Notes: generated from the sequence alone by a model not told the origin. A stretch of 64,000 bases of DNA from Roseimicrobium gellanilyticum (GCF_003315205.1 NZ_QNRR01000016.1:62001-126000); one strand, 5' to 3'. Shown: positions 54,601 to 63,292, counted from the stretch's first letter. Program-made: numbers and translations.

Positions 54601-54792
54601 CAGAATCTGACCGACACCCAGAAATCCCTCAAAGAGAGCCGAAATGCATTGAAAGAGGCCCAAAAAGCTCTCAAGGAACTACAGAAAGCCAAGAAACGGT
54701 CCGAAAAACAACTCAAACAAATGCGGGAAAAGCCAAGCTCTCCACTGAAGCGAATTTGGAATCGTCTGCGCCGCCGCAAAGGCCAGCAGTGA
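51670..54792 (+). CDS. Three-module methyltransferase/glycosyltransferase
   Basis: 1040 residues. Module 1 (about 15-230): SAM-methyltransferase-like, motif I LEIGSSSGDGSTL at 43-55. Module 2 (about 240-520): VPVHYFTIVLNGEPFIRHHI with a VLWEVDVDELW acidic triad near 357, like GT2/GT92-type domains. Module 3 (about 555-915): GT4 fold, NNTGIARLWIELLREWVRSG near the start and SLYEGFGLPVIEAMACGCPV near 827. Residues 930-1025 are coiled coil with repeated KALKE/KSLKE. It could modify and extend a surface glycan in two steps. It is first in the cassette, 70 bases before rfbF. Confidence 0.8.
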   Translation: MSTVASRDSSDGLHAIIGPEVFCDEFFDAIRDLARTAAIDTVLEIGSSSGDGSTLAWVQGLGLNPRKPELYCLELSRVRHEALEQRWKQEGFVKCFQGSSVELDQYPSEAEVERFYHTVETSLCNYPLEDVLGWLRRDKAYIQEQNVRTGLIREIKRAQGIEHFGAVLIDGSQFTGNAELDEVYGAEFILLDDVQTFKCHEAHQRLLRDPAYELIMENPRLRHGFSIFRRRRRARFDPLPVEVPVHYFTIVLNGEPFIRHHIEVLKQLPFRWHWHVVEGAADLMHDSSWSVAAGGSVPEDQHRNGLSVDGTTAYLDQLVSSYPGQISIYRPPTGRLWEGKIEMVSEPLKRIFEDCVLWEVDVDELWTVEQFVEGRKMFLEHPEKSAAKFWCDFFVGEKLVIASRHCYAQNPAQEWLRAWSFQPGMKWESHAPPVLSRRQIDGTWRDVASGSIFGHAETASRGLVFQHFAYATEAQAAFKERYYGYAGAVKGWQRLQAERQTPLLLRDFFPWVTDHTEVDAATNRNIIPLARRNGAGQWEFTQHSPPRQAKLTASPTIVVDGIFFQLNNTGIARLWIELLREWVRSGIAEHVWLLDRDGTAPDIPGIRRHRVRRLDTSHPGPDSFMLQDVCDALGADVLVSTYYSCAISTPCVAMIYDMIPERLNLPPGDWQWEHKKHSLTHSRHFVCISEATANDLRCMHPEIAPADVTVAHPAAPHEYKPASADDIAAFRERHGIYLDYIILSGDRIGIPVGTQGYKNAALAFRAWSLLPKEERDSLLILCTGGNLDLEESLRLLAPDAEVRVIRFSEEDLALAFSGAVALVYPSLYEGFGLPVIEAMACGCPVITCQRASLVEVAGDAAVFVNPWDPHETASAITTLRHDAKERSRLIAAGFAQAARFSFARAASSVASTLFEVASRPATPEDDRLAKMWAALRHMQTSASTVRQLTDQLEGQQHAALAAREALSFMQKALVENQQNLTDTQKSLKESRNALKEAQKALKELQKAKKRSEKQLKQMREKPSSPLKRIWNRLRRRKGQQ

Positions 54793-54861
54793 GCCACGCA
54801 GAGCATCCTTTCAGCACCCCTCACTCCTGCACTTTTCAATCTCATTGACTGATTCCTTCCG

Positions 54862-55638
54862 ATGAAAGTTGTCATTCTCTGTGGTGGCCTTGGCACCCGT
54901 TTGCGCGAAGAAACTGAATACCGTCCCAAGCCAATGGTCCCTGTGGGTGGGCGTCCCATTCTGTGGCACATCATGAAGCACTACGCTTCCTTTGGGCACA
55001 AGGAGTTCATCCTCTGCCTGGGCTACAAGGGTGAGGTCATCAAGGACTTCTTCCGCAACTACCACTGGAACACGAGTGACGTCACTATCAAGCTCGGGGC
55101 CAACGCCGAGCCCGTGTATCACAACGCCCACGATGAGGAAGACTGGACGGTGACGATGGTGGATACCGGGGAAAAGACCATGACCGGTGGCCGCCTCGGG
55201 CGTGTGCTCCCATTCATCGAGGAGGAGGAATTCCTCCTCACCTATGGCGATGGCGTGACCGATGTCAGCATCGCCAAGGTCGTCGACTATCACCGTGCCA
55301 AAGGCGCAGACGTGACGCTCACGGCGGTGCGCCCCGGCGGTCGCTTTGGCGAGCTCGGTCTCGACGAGGGCATGGTCACCAGCTTCATGGAAAAGCCGGA
55401 GGACAGCCCCGCCTACATCAATGGCGGCTTCTTCGTCATGAAGAAAGCGGCCATCAAGGGGCTCATCCCCGGAGATGACTGCATTCTTGAGCGCGGCCCT
55501 CTGGAAACGCTCTCGAAAACGGGCAGGCTCGCCGCCTACACCCACGATGGCTTCTGGCAGTGCATGGACAACGTGAACGAGATGGCCATGCTGAACACGC
55601 TCTGGAACTCCGGCAAAGCACCGTGGAAGTCATGGTAG
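54862..55638 (+). CDS. rfbF: Glucose-1-phosphate cytidylyltransferase
   Basis: 258 residues. It joins glucose-1-phosphate and CTP to give CDP-glucose. ILCGGLGTRLREETEYRPKP is the nucleotide-binding signature with the catalytic Arg and Lys; YGDGVTDVSIAKVVDYH holds the metal-binding Asp; NGGFFVMKK is conserved in the family. Length and motifs match RfbF rather than RmlA or GalU. The stop overlaps the rfbG start by 7 bases. Confidence 0.95.
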   Translation: MKVVILCGGLGTRLREETEYRPKPMVPVGGRPILWHIMKHYASFGHKEFILCLGYKGEVIKDFFRNYHWNTSDVTIKLGANAEPVYHNAHDEEDWTVTMVDTGEKTMTGGRLGRVLPFIEEEEFLLTYGDGVTDVSIAKVVDYHRAKGADVTLTAVRPGGRFGELGLDEGMVTSFMEKPEDSPAYINGGFFVMKKAAIKGLIPGDDCILERGPLETLSKTGRLAAYTHDGFWQCMDNVNEMAMLNTLWNSGKAPWKSW

Positions 55639-56744
55639 CTCCCTTCGGCCAGATCTATCAGGGCAAGCGGGTGCTTGTCACCGGCCACACAGGGTTCAAG
55701 GGCGGCTGGCTCTCCCTCTGGCTGCGTGCCCTGGGCGCGGAGGTGAGCGGCTATGCCCTCGCTCCAGAACCGGGTGAGTCGCTCTTTGCCCTCATTCCGC
55801 CGGAGACGTTCAAGCATTCCCGGATTGCTGACCTGCGTGATGCGGAGGCCATGAAGAAGGCCATCGCAGACTCCAATCCGGACATCATCTTCCACCTCGC
55901 GGCACAACCCATCGTGGGCATCTCCTACCGCGCACCGATGGATACCTTCACCACGAATGCGGTGGGCACGGCGGTGCTGCTGGAAGCGATGCGCGAGGCG
56001 AACTCTCCTGCCGCGGCGGTCATCGTCACCAGTGACAAGTGCTATCGCAATGACAACACCGGCCGCCCTTTCCAGGAGTCGGATCCGCTGGGCGGTCATG
56101 ATGTGTACTCCATGAGCAAGGCGGCCACCGAGCTGGTGGTCTCCGCGTGGCACTCCTCCTTCTTCGCCCATTCCAAGACACTCGGCCCTCTCGCCACCGG
56201 TCGTGCAGGCAATGTCATCGGAGGCGGTGACTATGCGGAGGATCGCATCGTGCCGGATGCCGTGCGCGCCTTCGTGAACCAGAAGCCTCTCGTACTGCGC
56301 CGTCCGCAGGCCACACGCCCGTGGCAGCATGTGCTGGAGTCCGTGAGCGGCTATCTCGCGCTGGGCCAGCGGCTCCTCACCAGCGGGGACCGGGCCAGGC
56401 TTCTGAACTTCAACTTCGGTCCCGACTTCGAAGCCGAACGCTCCGTGCAGGAGCTCATGGATTGCTGGCTCACCACCTGGCCGGATGCCATGCAGGTGCA
56501 CAGCGAACCACAGCCCGCCTATGGCGAGGCCACACGCCTGAGCCTGGATCACGGCCTCGCCGTGCAGGAACTGGGATGGAAGCCTGTGTGGGACTTCCGC
56601 CACACCGTGGCACACACCGCCGCGTGGTATCGCGAGCGCCATGAGCGCCGGGCGGATGCCGCAGGCATGCTGACTTTTACTCTCGACCAAATCAACACCT
56701 ACACCCGCGACGCAGCCCTCACCGGCGTTTCCTGGGCGCAATGA
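55632..56744 (+). CDS. rfbG: CDP-glucose 4,6-dehydratase
   Basis: 370 residues from the ATG at 55632. Extended SDR that makes CDP-4-dehydro-6-deoxyglucose. VLVTGHTGFKGGWLSLWLRA is the RfbG-type Rossmann motif; VTSDKCYRND carries the catalytic Asp/Lys; DVYSMSKAATE gives the Tyr-x3-Lys pair; GRAGNVIGGGDYAEDRIVPD is diagnostic for this enzyme. It overlaps rfbF and shares ATGA with the methyltransferase, so the three are translationally coupled. Confidence 0.95.
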   Translation: MVAPFGQIYQGKRVLVTGHTGFKGGWLSLWLRALGAEVSGYALAPEPGESLFALIPPETFKHSRIADLRDAEAMKKAIADSNPDIIFHLAAQPIVGISYRAPMDTFTTNAVGTAVLLEAMREANSPAAAVIVTSDKCYRNDNTGRPFQESDPLGGHDVYSMSKAATELVVSAWHSSFFAHSKTLGPLATGRAGNVIGGGDYAEDRIVPDAVRAFVNQKPLVLRRPQATRPWQHVLESVSGYLALGQRLLTSGDRARLLNFNFGPDFEAERSVQELMDCWLTTWPDAMQVHSEPQPAYGEATRLSLDHGLAVQELGWKPVWDFRHTVAHTAAWYRERHERRADAAGMLTFTLDQINTYTRDAALTGVSWAQ

Positions 56745-57991
56745 CATCATCACCATCTCGCATGGCACAAACCGTCTCCTGCCGTTCCTGCGCTTCCACC
56801 AGTCTGGAAAAGGTCATCGACCTGGGCCTCCAGCCGCTCGCCAACAATCTGCTGCGCCCGGAGAATCTCAACCAGCCGGAGCCTCGCTTCCCTCTGGATG
56901 TGTGGGTGTGCACCCAGTGCTGGCTCATGCAGATCACGCACATCGTGCCGCCGGTGACGCTCTTCAGCGAATACGTGTACTTCTCCTCCTTCTCGGATCA
57001 CATGCTGCGCCATGCGCGCGAGGCCTCGCTGCGCTACATCGAAGAGAAGAAGCTCGGCGCGCAGAGCTTTGTCATCGAGATCGCGAGCAATGACGGCTAC
57101 CTTTTGAAGAACTTCGTGCAGGCCGGTGTGCCCTGCCTCGGCTTCGAGCCTGCGGCGAATATCGCGGAGGTCGCGCGCAAGACTGGTGTGGATACGCACT
57201 GCGAGTTCTTCGGCACGGAGAGCGCGGCGGGTGTGAAGTCACAACGTGGTTCAGCCGACTTGATTCTCGGCAACAACGTCTTCGCCCACGCGCCTGATAC
57301 GAATGACTTTGTGAAGGGACTGGCCACCCTGCTGAAGCCGGATGGCTGGATCGTGCTGGAGTTCCCCTACGGTGCGGAGATGATTGAGAAGGTGGAGTTC
57401 GACACCATCTACCACGAGCATGTGTTCTACTTCACGCTGCTCCCCTTGATTCCCCTCTTCGAGCGGCACGGGCTGGAGATTTTCCATGTGGAGAAGATTG
57501 CCATCCATGGCGGCTCCCTGCGTGTGTTCGCCTCGCACAAAGGTCGTGAACAGGTGCGGGACTCGGTGCTCGAACGTACCACTGCGGAAATCGATGAAGG
57601 ACTCAATGGCCTGCCTTACTACCAGCGCTTCAGTGAGCGCGCGGAAAAGGTGCGCCGTGATCTCATCGCCTTCCTGCAGGAGCAGAAGACCGCCGGCAAG
57701 AGCGTCGCGGCCTATGGCGCCTCCGCCAAGGGCAGCACCCTTTTGAACTATGTGGGCGATGCCGCTGGCGACCTCGCCTTCATGGCCGACCGCAGCACCT
57801 ACAAGCACGGCCTGCTCAGCCCCGGCCTGCACATCCCGATTGTCCCCGCCGAGGCGCTTGCAGAGAAGCAACCGGACTATGCCCTGCTGCTCGCGTGGAA
57901 CTTCGCGGAAGAAATCATGAAGCAGCAGGCCGCGTATGCGGAAAAGGGCGGCCGCTTCGTCATTCCCCTGCCGGAACTGCGGGTGGTGTAG
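56741..57991 (+). CDS. Sugar C-methyltransferase (TylC3/NovU-like)
   Basis: 416 residues in three parts: a zinc-binding N-terminal domain (CRSCAST, then WVCTQCWLMQ), a SAM-binding domain with IEIASNDGYLLKNF near 110 and a GNNVFAHAPD segment, and a C-terminal domain with AAYGASAKGSTLLNYVG. This is the architecture of enzymes that add a methyl group to C-3 of a 4-keto-6-deoxy sugar nucleotide. The CDP-4-keto sugar from RfbG is the expected substrate, giving a branched sugar. The start overlaps the rfbG stop by 4 bases. Confidence 0.85.
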   Translation: MTSSPSRMAQTVSCRSCASTSLEKVIDLGLQPLANNLLRPENLNQPEPRFPLDVWVCTQCWLMQITHIVPPVTLFSEYVYFSSFSDHMLRHAREASLRYIEEKKLGAQSFVIEIASNDGYLLKNFVQAGVPCLGFEPAANIAEVARKTGVDTHCEFFGTESAAGVKSQRGSADLILGNNVFAHAPDTNDFVKGLATLLKPDGWIVLEFPYGAEMIEKVEFDTIYHEHVFYFTLLPLIPLFERHGLEIFHVEKIAIHGGSLRVFASHKGREQVRDSVLERTTAEIDEGLNGLPYYQRFSERAEKVRRDLIAFLQEQKTAGKSVAAYGASAKGSTLLNYVGDAAGDLAFMADRSTYKHGLLSPGLHIPIVPAEALAEKQPDYALLLAWNFAEEIMKQQAAYAEKGGRFVIPLPELRVV

Positions 57992-58028
57992 CCTTCCATT
58001 CAAGCCTCTTCCCGCTGATCCTGTGTCC

Positions 58029-59456
58029 ATGGAGAAGTTCACCGTCATCATTCCGGCAAAGGATCGCTGTGAGACGCTTTCCCACACGCTGGAGGCGTGC
58101 CTCGCTCACCAGGATGCGAACTTCGAGCTCCTCGTCAGCGACAACTACAGCAGCGACGCCACGCCGCAGCTTCTGGAGGAGTTCAAGGCGCGCGATGCCC
58201 GGCTGCGGTGCATCCAGCCGCCCCAGCCACTGAGCATGGCGGCGCACTTTGAGTATGTGCTCGGGCAGGTGACGGAAGGCTTCGTCATGATTCTGGGTTC
58301 TGATGACGCCATCCTGCCAAGCGCCGTCAAGCGTGCGCGGGAGTGCCTCGCCCAGCATCCCACTGCCGAGGTGCTCCATGGTGTGCCCTACATGTTTTTC
58401 TATCCCGACTTCTACAGTGAAGATGCGGGACTCATCTTTGCCCACCTGTATCCCCGCCAGGAAATCAGAAGCAGCCGCGAGTGGTTGCAGAAGGCGCTGA
58501 ACTCCGAGTGTGGGGCAGCAGACATGCCCATGCCCTATCAGATGGCGTGGGTGCACACACGGGTGTTTGCGCGAATCAAACAAAGGACCGGCAGCTACAT
58601 CCACTCCTGCTTCCCGGACTACTCGCTGGCCATCACAGTTGCCGCCACCACGGAAAGCTACGTGCACGTGAGCCCAGGCTATGGTGTCAGCGGCATCTCC
58701 GGCAAGAGCAATGGCCTGAGCTGCTCCTATCCCAAGGCAAGCCGCGCCATTGAATCCAGCTTCCTCACGGAGAACGAAATCACCACGCATCCCAAGCTCA
58801 AGCACACCAGATCGCTGTTCGTGGTCCTCGGCGACGCCATGCTCCGCGCGCAAGAAGCCCGCCTTCTGCCCGAGGGCGCATCCATCGCCTGGGAGAAGGT
58901 TCTCCCACGTGCATGTGTGCAATTCTACACAGAAGCATGGGAACCCGAGCAACTCCGCGAAAACATCGCCAGCATGCGTACCATCGCGGACAACTTCGGC
59001 GTTCCCAAGTCCTTGGATGGCATGGGTGATTCGAAGGAGTCCGTCCGCTCCTGGGCTTCGCAGCTGCCGTTCTTGAATGACTGGCATCATGACGAATGGG
59101 AAGCCGTGCTGGATGGCAGGCTCATCGGCGTGCGCGGTGTGCATGAGGCCGCCCGCGTCATTGAGGCGATGCTTGCCACGAGCGAGGCAGCAAAGCAGGA
59201 GTTCAACGCTGCGAATGCCTCCGAGGAAGATTTCCTCGCCTGGGGCATACTGCAGCAGGCGAAACAGGCAGCCACGCTCAGAAAGCAGCTCCGCGACCTC
59301 AACCATGAGTCAGAGCGAAGGGCGGCCGAGCGTGACCGCGCGAAGACCCAACTCGCGGGCGTTCGTGCAAAGAACGAGAAGCTGAAAGCCAAGACCAAGG
59401 AGCGTGAAGAAGCCTCAAAGACTTCATGGCTTCCGAAGTGGCTGCGCGGAAGATAA
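58029..59456 (+). CDS. Family 2 glycosyltransferase with coiled-coil tail
   Basis: 475 residues from the ATG at 58029. GT-A fold: VIIPAKDRCETLSHTLEACL at the N-terminus, LVSDNYSSDAT, and GSDDAILP (90-97) as the metal-binding D-x-D equivalent. Residues 405-470 are charged and helical (RKQLRDLNHESERRAAERDR), ending in a basic patch WLPKWLRGR that may touch the membrane. It is a paralogue of the enzyme at 59610-60977: the GT motifs fall at the same residue numbers. Starts upstream to 57936 lie inside the previous gene. Confidence 0.88.
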   Translation: MEKFTVIIPAKDRCETLSHTLEACLAHQDANFELLVSDNYSSDATPQLLEEFKARDARLRCIQPPQPLSMAAHFEYVLGQVTEGFVMILGSDDAILPSAVKRARECLAQHPTAEVLHGVPYMFFYPDFYSEDAGLIFAHLYPRQEIRSSREWLQKALNSECGAADMPMPYQMAWVHTRVFARIKQRTGSYIHSCFPDYSLAITVAATTESYVHVSPGYGVSGISGKSNGLSCSYPKASRAIESSFLTENEITTHPKLKHTRSLFVVLGDAMLRAQEARLLPEGASIAWEKVLPRACVQFYTEAWEPEQLRENIASMRTIADNFGVPKSLDGMGDSKESVRSWASQLPFLNDWHHDEWEAVLDGRLIGVRGVHEAARVIEAMLATSEAAKQEFNAANASEEDFLAWGILQQAKQAATLRKQLRDLNHESERRAAERDRAKTQLAGVRAKNEKLKAKTKEREEASKTSWLPKWLRGR

Positions 59457-59609
59457 ATCCTTCCTCAGAAGTCCTACCTCGCCATGCGTGAAGACCTTGC
59501 AAACATCCACTCCGAACCTCGACCGGAGATTGCCATCCCTCTTCGCAGCATGAGCTTGAATGTCTCGCTCATATCTGTTTGATGAACGTCTGCCAAGGTC
59601 CAGCCCCCC

Positions 59610-60977
59610 ATGGTCCCCTTCACCGTTCTCATTCCCACGCTCAATCGCTGCGGCACTCTGGCGCACACGCTGGAGTCCTGCGTCGTCCAGCAGGATGAGA
59701 ATTTCCGTGTGGTGGTGAGTGACAACCACAGCACGGATGAGACACGGGCGGTAGTCGAATCCTTCCAGCGACGCGACCCCAGGGTCAGCTACATCAGGCC
59801 ACCGCAGCAGCTGAGCATGTCGCGGAACTTCGAGTTCCTGCTGGAGCAGGTCGAGGACGGGTTTGTGATGTTCCTTGGCTCGGATGACGGCATGCTGCCC
59901 GGCGCCATGGGTCGCGCGCGTGAGCTCCTGTCCAAATATCCGGACGCACTCGCACTGCATGGAGCCCCCAGCGGCATTTACTTCTATCCGGAAATCAGCA
60001 CTGATGATGCGGGGCTGATGTACCTGCGAACAACACCCCTGGAGGAGCTTCGTTCTTCACACGAATGGCTGGCACTGGTGGCCCAGTGCAAACAGAACGT
60101 GACGCAGCTCCCCATGCCGTATGTCCTCTCCTGGATCCACCATTCCGTGTGCCAGAAGATCAAGGCAGGCAGCAACCGTTTCATCCACTCCCCCATTCCA
60201 GATTTGTTCCTCGGCATCGCGGTGGCGGCCCAGACTTCACACTATGTGAGCGTCTGCCCCGGCTTCACCATCGGCGGCATCTCGGCGGGAAGCAATGGCA
60301 CTGGCACGACGCATCCCAAAGGGGACCGGTCTCTTGAGAAGACCTTCAAGGCGCAGAATGAAATCCCCTTTCATCCCAAGGTGGGATACACCCGGTCCGT
60401 TCCCGTGCTGGTGGGTGAGTGCATGCTGCAGGCGGCGGAGGCCGGCCTGCTGCCCCAGGGCATTGAGGTTGCGTGGGATCGCATCATCGCACGCGCCTGG
60501 CATCAGTTCCGCACGGAGCCCTGGAGTGAATCCGAACTTCAGGACAATCTCAAGACCCTGCAATTCCTCGCGAGCCATGTCGGAGGATCTGATATCCTGA
60601 AGGGCGCCACGGGTCCCTCATCTGCCCACGAACTGGTGGAGCGCTTTCCATTCCTTCTGGAGAACAATGATGGCGAATGGGAGCTGGTCGCCGACACACG
60701 CGCGCTCCGCCTCGCAGGCATCCATGAAGCAGGCTGCCTTGCTGAAGCCCTTTCGACAGCAGCCGTCCGTGGGGCCAACCTCGGCCCAAGCCCCACACCG
60801 AAGGAAATCTCAGATTGGGTCATGCTCGAGCAGGGGAAACAGGCCGCCACCCTGCGCCGGCAGATCAAGGCCGCGAAACAAGAATCCGGGCGACGCGCCA
60901 CGGAGCGCAATCGCGTCAAATCCCAGCTCGCCGCGGCGCGCGAGAAGCAAGAGCATCTGCGCAAGAAGCTGGCCTGA
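59610..60977 (+). CDS. Family 2 glycosyltransferase with coiled-coil tail, paralogue
   Basis: 455 residues. VLIPTLNRCGTLAHTLESCV, VVSDNHSTDET and GSDDGMLP (90-97) mirror the neighbouring enzyme, as does the tail (LRRQIKAAKQESGRRATERN). Divergence within the middle region suggests different acceptor or donor. The two arose by tandem duplication and probably act in succession on one glycan. The preceding 152 bases show no feature. Confidence 0.88.
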   Translation: MVPFTVLIPTLNRCGTLAHTLESCVVQQDENFRVVVSDNHSTDETRAVVESFQRRDPRVSYIRPPQQLSMSRNFEFLLEQVEDGFVMFLGSDDGMLPGAMGRARELLSKYPDALALHGAPSGIYFYPEISTDDAGLMYLRTTPLEELRSSHEWLALVAQCKQNVTQLPMPYVLSWIHHSVCQKIKAGSNRFIHSPIPDLFLGIAVAAQTSHYVSVCPGFTIGGISAGSNGTGTTHPKGDRSLEKTFKAQNEIPFHPKVGYTRSVPVLVGECMLQAAEAGLLPQGIEVAWDRIIARAWHQFRTEPWSESELQDNLKTLQFLASHVGGSDILKGATGPSSAHELVERFPFLLENNDGEWELVADTRALRLAGIHEAGCLAEALSTAAVRGANLGPSPTPKEISDWVMLEQGKQAATLRRQIKAAKQESGRRATERNRVKSQLAAAREKQEHLRKKLA

Positions 60978-61007
60978 CCCTGACCTTCATCCCGTGATGT
61001 CCCCCAC

Positions 61008-61544
61008 ATGAACTTTCTCCCCACCGGAATTCAAGGAGCCTTCCTCGTAGAATCCAAACCGCATCATGATGAGCGGGGCTTCTTTGCGCGTACGTATTGT
61101 GAGCAGGAATTCTCCGGGAGCGAATTGAACACCCGGTGGGTGCAGCACAACCACAGCCTGAGCCGCACGACGGGCACGCTGCGCGGGCTGCACTACCAGT
61201 CCAGCCCCAGGGAGGAGATCAAGCTCGTGCGCTGCCTCAAGGGGCGCGTGTGGGATGTGGTGGTGGATCTGCGCAAGGACTCCCCCACCTTCGGACGCTG
61301 GGAGGCCCACGAACTCTCTGAGACCAACATGTGTGCGCTGTACATCCCCGTAGGTTGCGCCCACGGGTTCCAGTGCCTCACGGATGAGTGCCAGATGTTT
61401 TACTTGATGTCCGAGTTCTATGAACCGAAGTGCTCCTTCGGCGTTCGCTGGGACGACCCGGATCTGGCCATCAAGTGGCCGCTTCCGGCACTGAACATCT
61501 CCCCCCGCGACCAGGGACTGCCGCTGCTGAAGGAACTGGCATGA
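61008..61544 (+). CDS. rfbC: RmlC-type 4-keto-6-deoxysugar epimerase
   Basis: 178 residues, cupin fold. DERGFFARTYCEQEF, HNHSLSRTTGTLRGLHYQ with the catalytic His, and VRCLKGRVWDVVVDLRKDSP match dTDP-4-dehydrorhamnose 3,5-epimerase. IPVGCAHGFQCLTD and YLMSEFYEPKCSFGVRWDD complete the active site. There is no rmlA, rmlB or rmlD here, so the substrate is more likely the CDP-linked sugar made by RfbG and the methyltransferase. It shares ATGA with the next gene. Confidence 0.88.
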   Translation: MNFLPTGIQGAFLVESKPHHDERGFFARTYCEQEFSGSELNTRWVQHNHSLSRTTGTLRGLHYQSSPREEIKLVRCLKGRVWDVVVDLRKDSPTFGRWEAHELSETNMCALYIPVGCAHGFQCLTDECQMFYLMSEFYEPKCSFGVRWDDPDLAIKWPLPALNISPRDQGLPLLKELA

Positions 61545-62431
61545 GGATTTTTGTCACAGGTGCAAACGGATTCATCGGCCGGGCTTTCTGCCAGGCTGCG
61601 GTCGCTGCTGGTCATGAGGTGTTGGGACTGTGCCGCAGTGCCAATGCAACGCTGCCGGACGGCTGCCAGAAGCTGGTCGGCGATTTGGAACATGTGCCAT
61701 GGGACGAAGTGAAGCGCTTCGCACCTGATGCGCTGCTGCATCTGGCGTGGATCGTCACTCCCGGCGCGTATCTCAATGCACCGGAGAATGATTCCCTCAT
61801 CGGTGAGAGCGAGCAGCTTTTCCGCAAATGCGCTGAGCTGGGCGTGCGCCATCTCGCGGCATCGGGCACCTGCATCGAGTATGCGCCCTCTGACGAACCG
61901 CTGAAGGAGAATGTCTCTCCGCTGGCTCCCGCGCTCGCCTATTCCAGAGGGAAGGTGGCTGCAGGCAACGTCCTCCAGGCACTCGCTACGGAGAAGGGGA
62001 TTCCCTGGTCGTGGTTCCGCATCTTCTACTGCTATGGCGAAGGGGAGCATCCCAACCGCATTGTTTCATGGATCATGAGCAAGCTGGCTTCCGGTGAAGC
62101 CGTGGAGGTAAAAACTCCGGACAGTGTGAAGGATTACATCCATGTGAATGACGTGGCCTCCGCGATGCTCTGGAGCATCGAGAAAGGCATCGAGGGCCCC
62201 ATAAATGTGGGCACCGGCCATGGCATTCGCATCCTCGACCTTACCCGCATGATTGCGACCACCGTGGGCGCAGACCCTTCCCTGGTATCCGGCGCCAATC
62301 CTCCTGCTCCAGATGCGTTCCCCATCACGGTGGCGGACATGACCAAACTCACCAGCTCCGGATGGAGCCCTCACATCCCGCTCACGACAGGCCTGGAGCG
62401 GATGTGCCAAACCTCCCCAGCCGCCTCCTGA
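61541..62431 (+). CDS. NAD-dependent epimerase/reductase
   Basis: 296 residues from the ATG at 61541. Extended SDR: IFVTGANGFIGRAFCQAAVA, ASGTCIEYAP, AYSRGKVAAGNVL with the Tyr-x3-Lys pair, and VKDYIHVNDVASAML. Similar proteins reduce the 4-keto group of sugar nucleotides as the last step of a deoxysugar pathway. That role fits its position after the epimerase. The 4-bp overlap with the epimerase gene implies coupled translation. Confidence 0.85.
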   Translation: MRIFVTGANGFIGRAFCQAAVAAGHEVLGLCRSANATLPDGCQKLVGDLEHVPWDEVKRFAPDALLHLAWIVTPGAYLNAPENDSLIGESEQLFRKCAELGVRHLAASGTCIEYAPSDEPLKENVSPLAPALAYSRGKVAAGNVLQALATEKGIPWSWFRIFYCYGEGEHPNRIVSWIMSKLASGEAVEVKTPDSVKDYIHVNDVASAMLWSIEKGIEGPINVGTGHGIRILDLTRMIATTVGADPSLVSGANPPAPDAFPITVADMTKLTSSGWSPHIPLTTGLERMCQTSPAAS

Positions 62432-62459
62432 TAGCATCACCCCGCCCCTTAATTCACAA

Positions 62460-63227
62460 ATGAAGCTCGAACTCGATACTGACTCCAATACCCTGCGTGT
62501 GCACGAGGGCGACAAGGTGCAAACCGTGCCCCTCTACAGCACCAAGGGCTTCGAAATCCTCTCCGACGCCTGGGTGAAGGTCGGTTGGAATCAGAAACAC
62601 CCCTACACCTTCACCTGGTGGGGACGTCCGATGATTCAAAATCCGGAAGACGTGCTGCGCATCCAGGAGGTGTTGTTTGCACTGAAGCCTGACTATGTGG
62701 TCGAGACAGGCGTGGCGCATGGCGGCTCGCTCATCTTCTACGCCAGCCTGTTTGAAGCCGTGAACCACGGCAAGGTCATCGGTGTGGACATCGAGATCCG
62801 TCCGCACAACCGCAAGGCCATCGAAGCGCATCCCATGGCCAAGCGCATCACCTTGATTGAAGGCAGCTCCACGGCACCTGAAGTGGTGGCCCAGGTGAAG
62901 AAGCTCATTCCCGAAGGCTCCAAGGTGCTCGTGATCCTGGACTCGAATCACACGAAGGCGCATGTGGCTGGAGAGCTTCAGGCCTACCATGATCTGGTGA
63001 GCCCGGGTTCCTACATCGTCGCCACCGATGGGGTGATGAGCCTCGTGCATGACGTGCCCCGCGGCACGCCCTCATGGATTCTCGACAATCCCACCGAAGC
63101 CGCACGTGAGTTCGCCGAGCAGAACCCGAACTTCATCGTGGAGCAACCCAAGTGGCTCTTCAACGAAAGCGACCTCAGCGAGAACATCACCCACTGGCCG
63201 GGTGCGTGGCTGAAGCGGGTGAAGTGA
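62460..63227 (+). CDS. Cephalosporin hydroxylase (CmcI) family protein
   Basis: 255 residues. PDYVVETGVAHGGSLIFYAS is motif I of the CmcI/rhamnosyl O-methyltransferase family, followed by VIGVDIEIRPHNRK and VLVILDSNHTKAHVAGELQ with the metal-binding residues. The family uses SAM or iron; in glycan clusters it usually O-methylates a sugar. O-methylation of the deoxysugar is therefore more likely than any antibiotic role. A terminator hairpin follows. Confidence 0.8.
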   Translation: MKLELDTDSNTLRVHEGDKVQTVPLYSTKGFEILSDAWVKVGWNQKHPYTFTWWGRPMIQNPEDVLRIQEVLFALKPDYVVETGVAHGGSLIFYASLFEAVNHGKVIGVDIEIRPHNRKAIEAHPMAKRITLIEGSSTAPEVVAQVKKLIPEGSKVLVILDSNHTKAHVAGELQAYHDLVSPGSYIVATDGVMSLVHDVPRGTPSWILDNPTEAAREFAEQNPNFIVEQPKWLFNESDLSENITHWPGAWLKRVK

Positions 63228-63259
63228 AGTGATTGAGGGAGCAACGCCGGAGTTTTTTC

Positions 63260-63292
63260 AAGGAATGGGGGCATTCGTGCCCCCATTTTTTT
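63260..63292 (+). terminator. Intrinsic terminator of the glycan cassette
   Basis: A 9-bp perfect stem (ATGGGGGCA / TGCCCCCAT), TTCG loop, and seven T, 33 bases after the last gene of the cassette. Same sequence family as 9239-9270. Confidence 0.88.
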
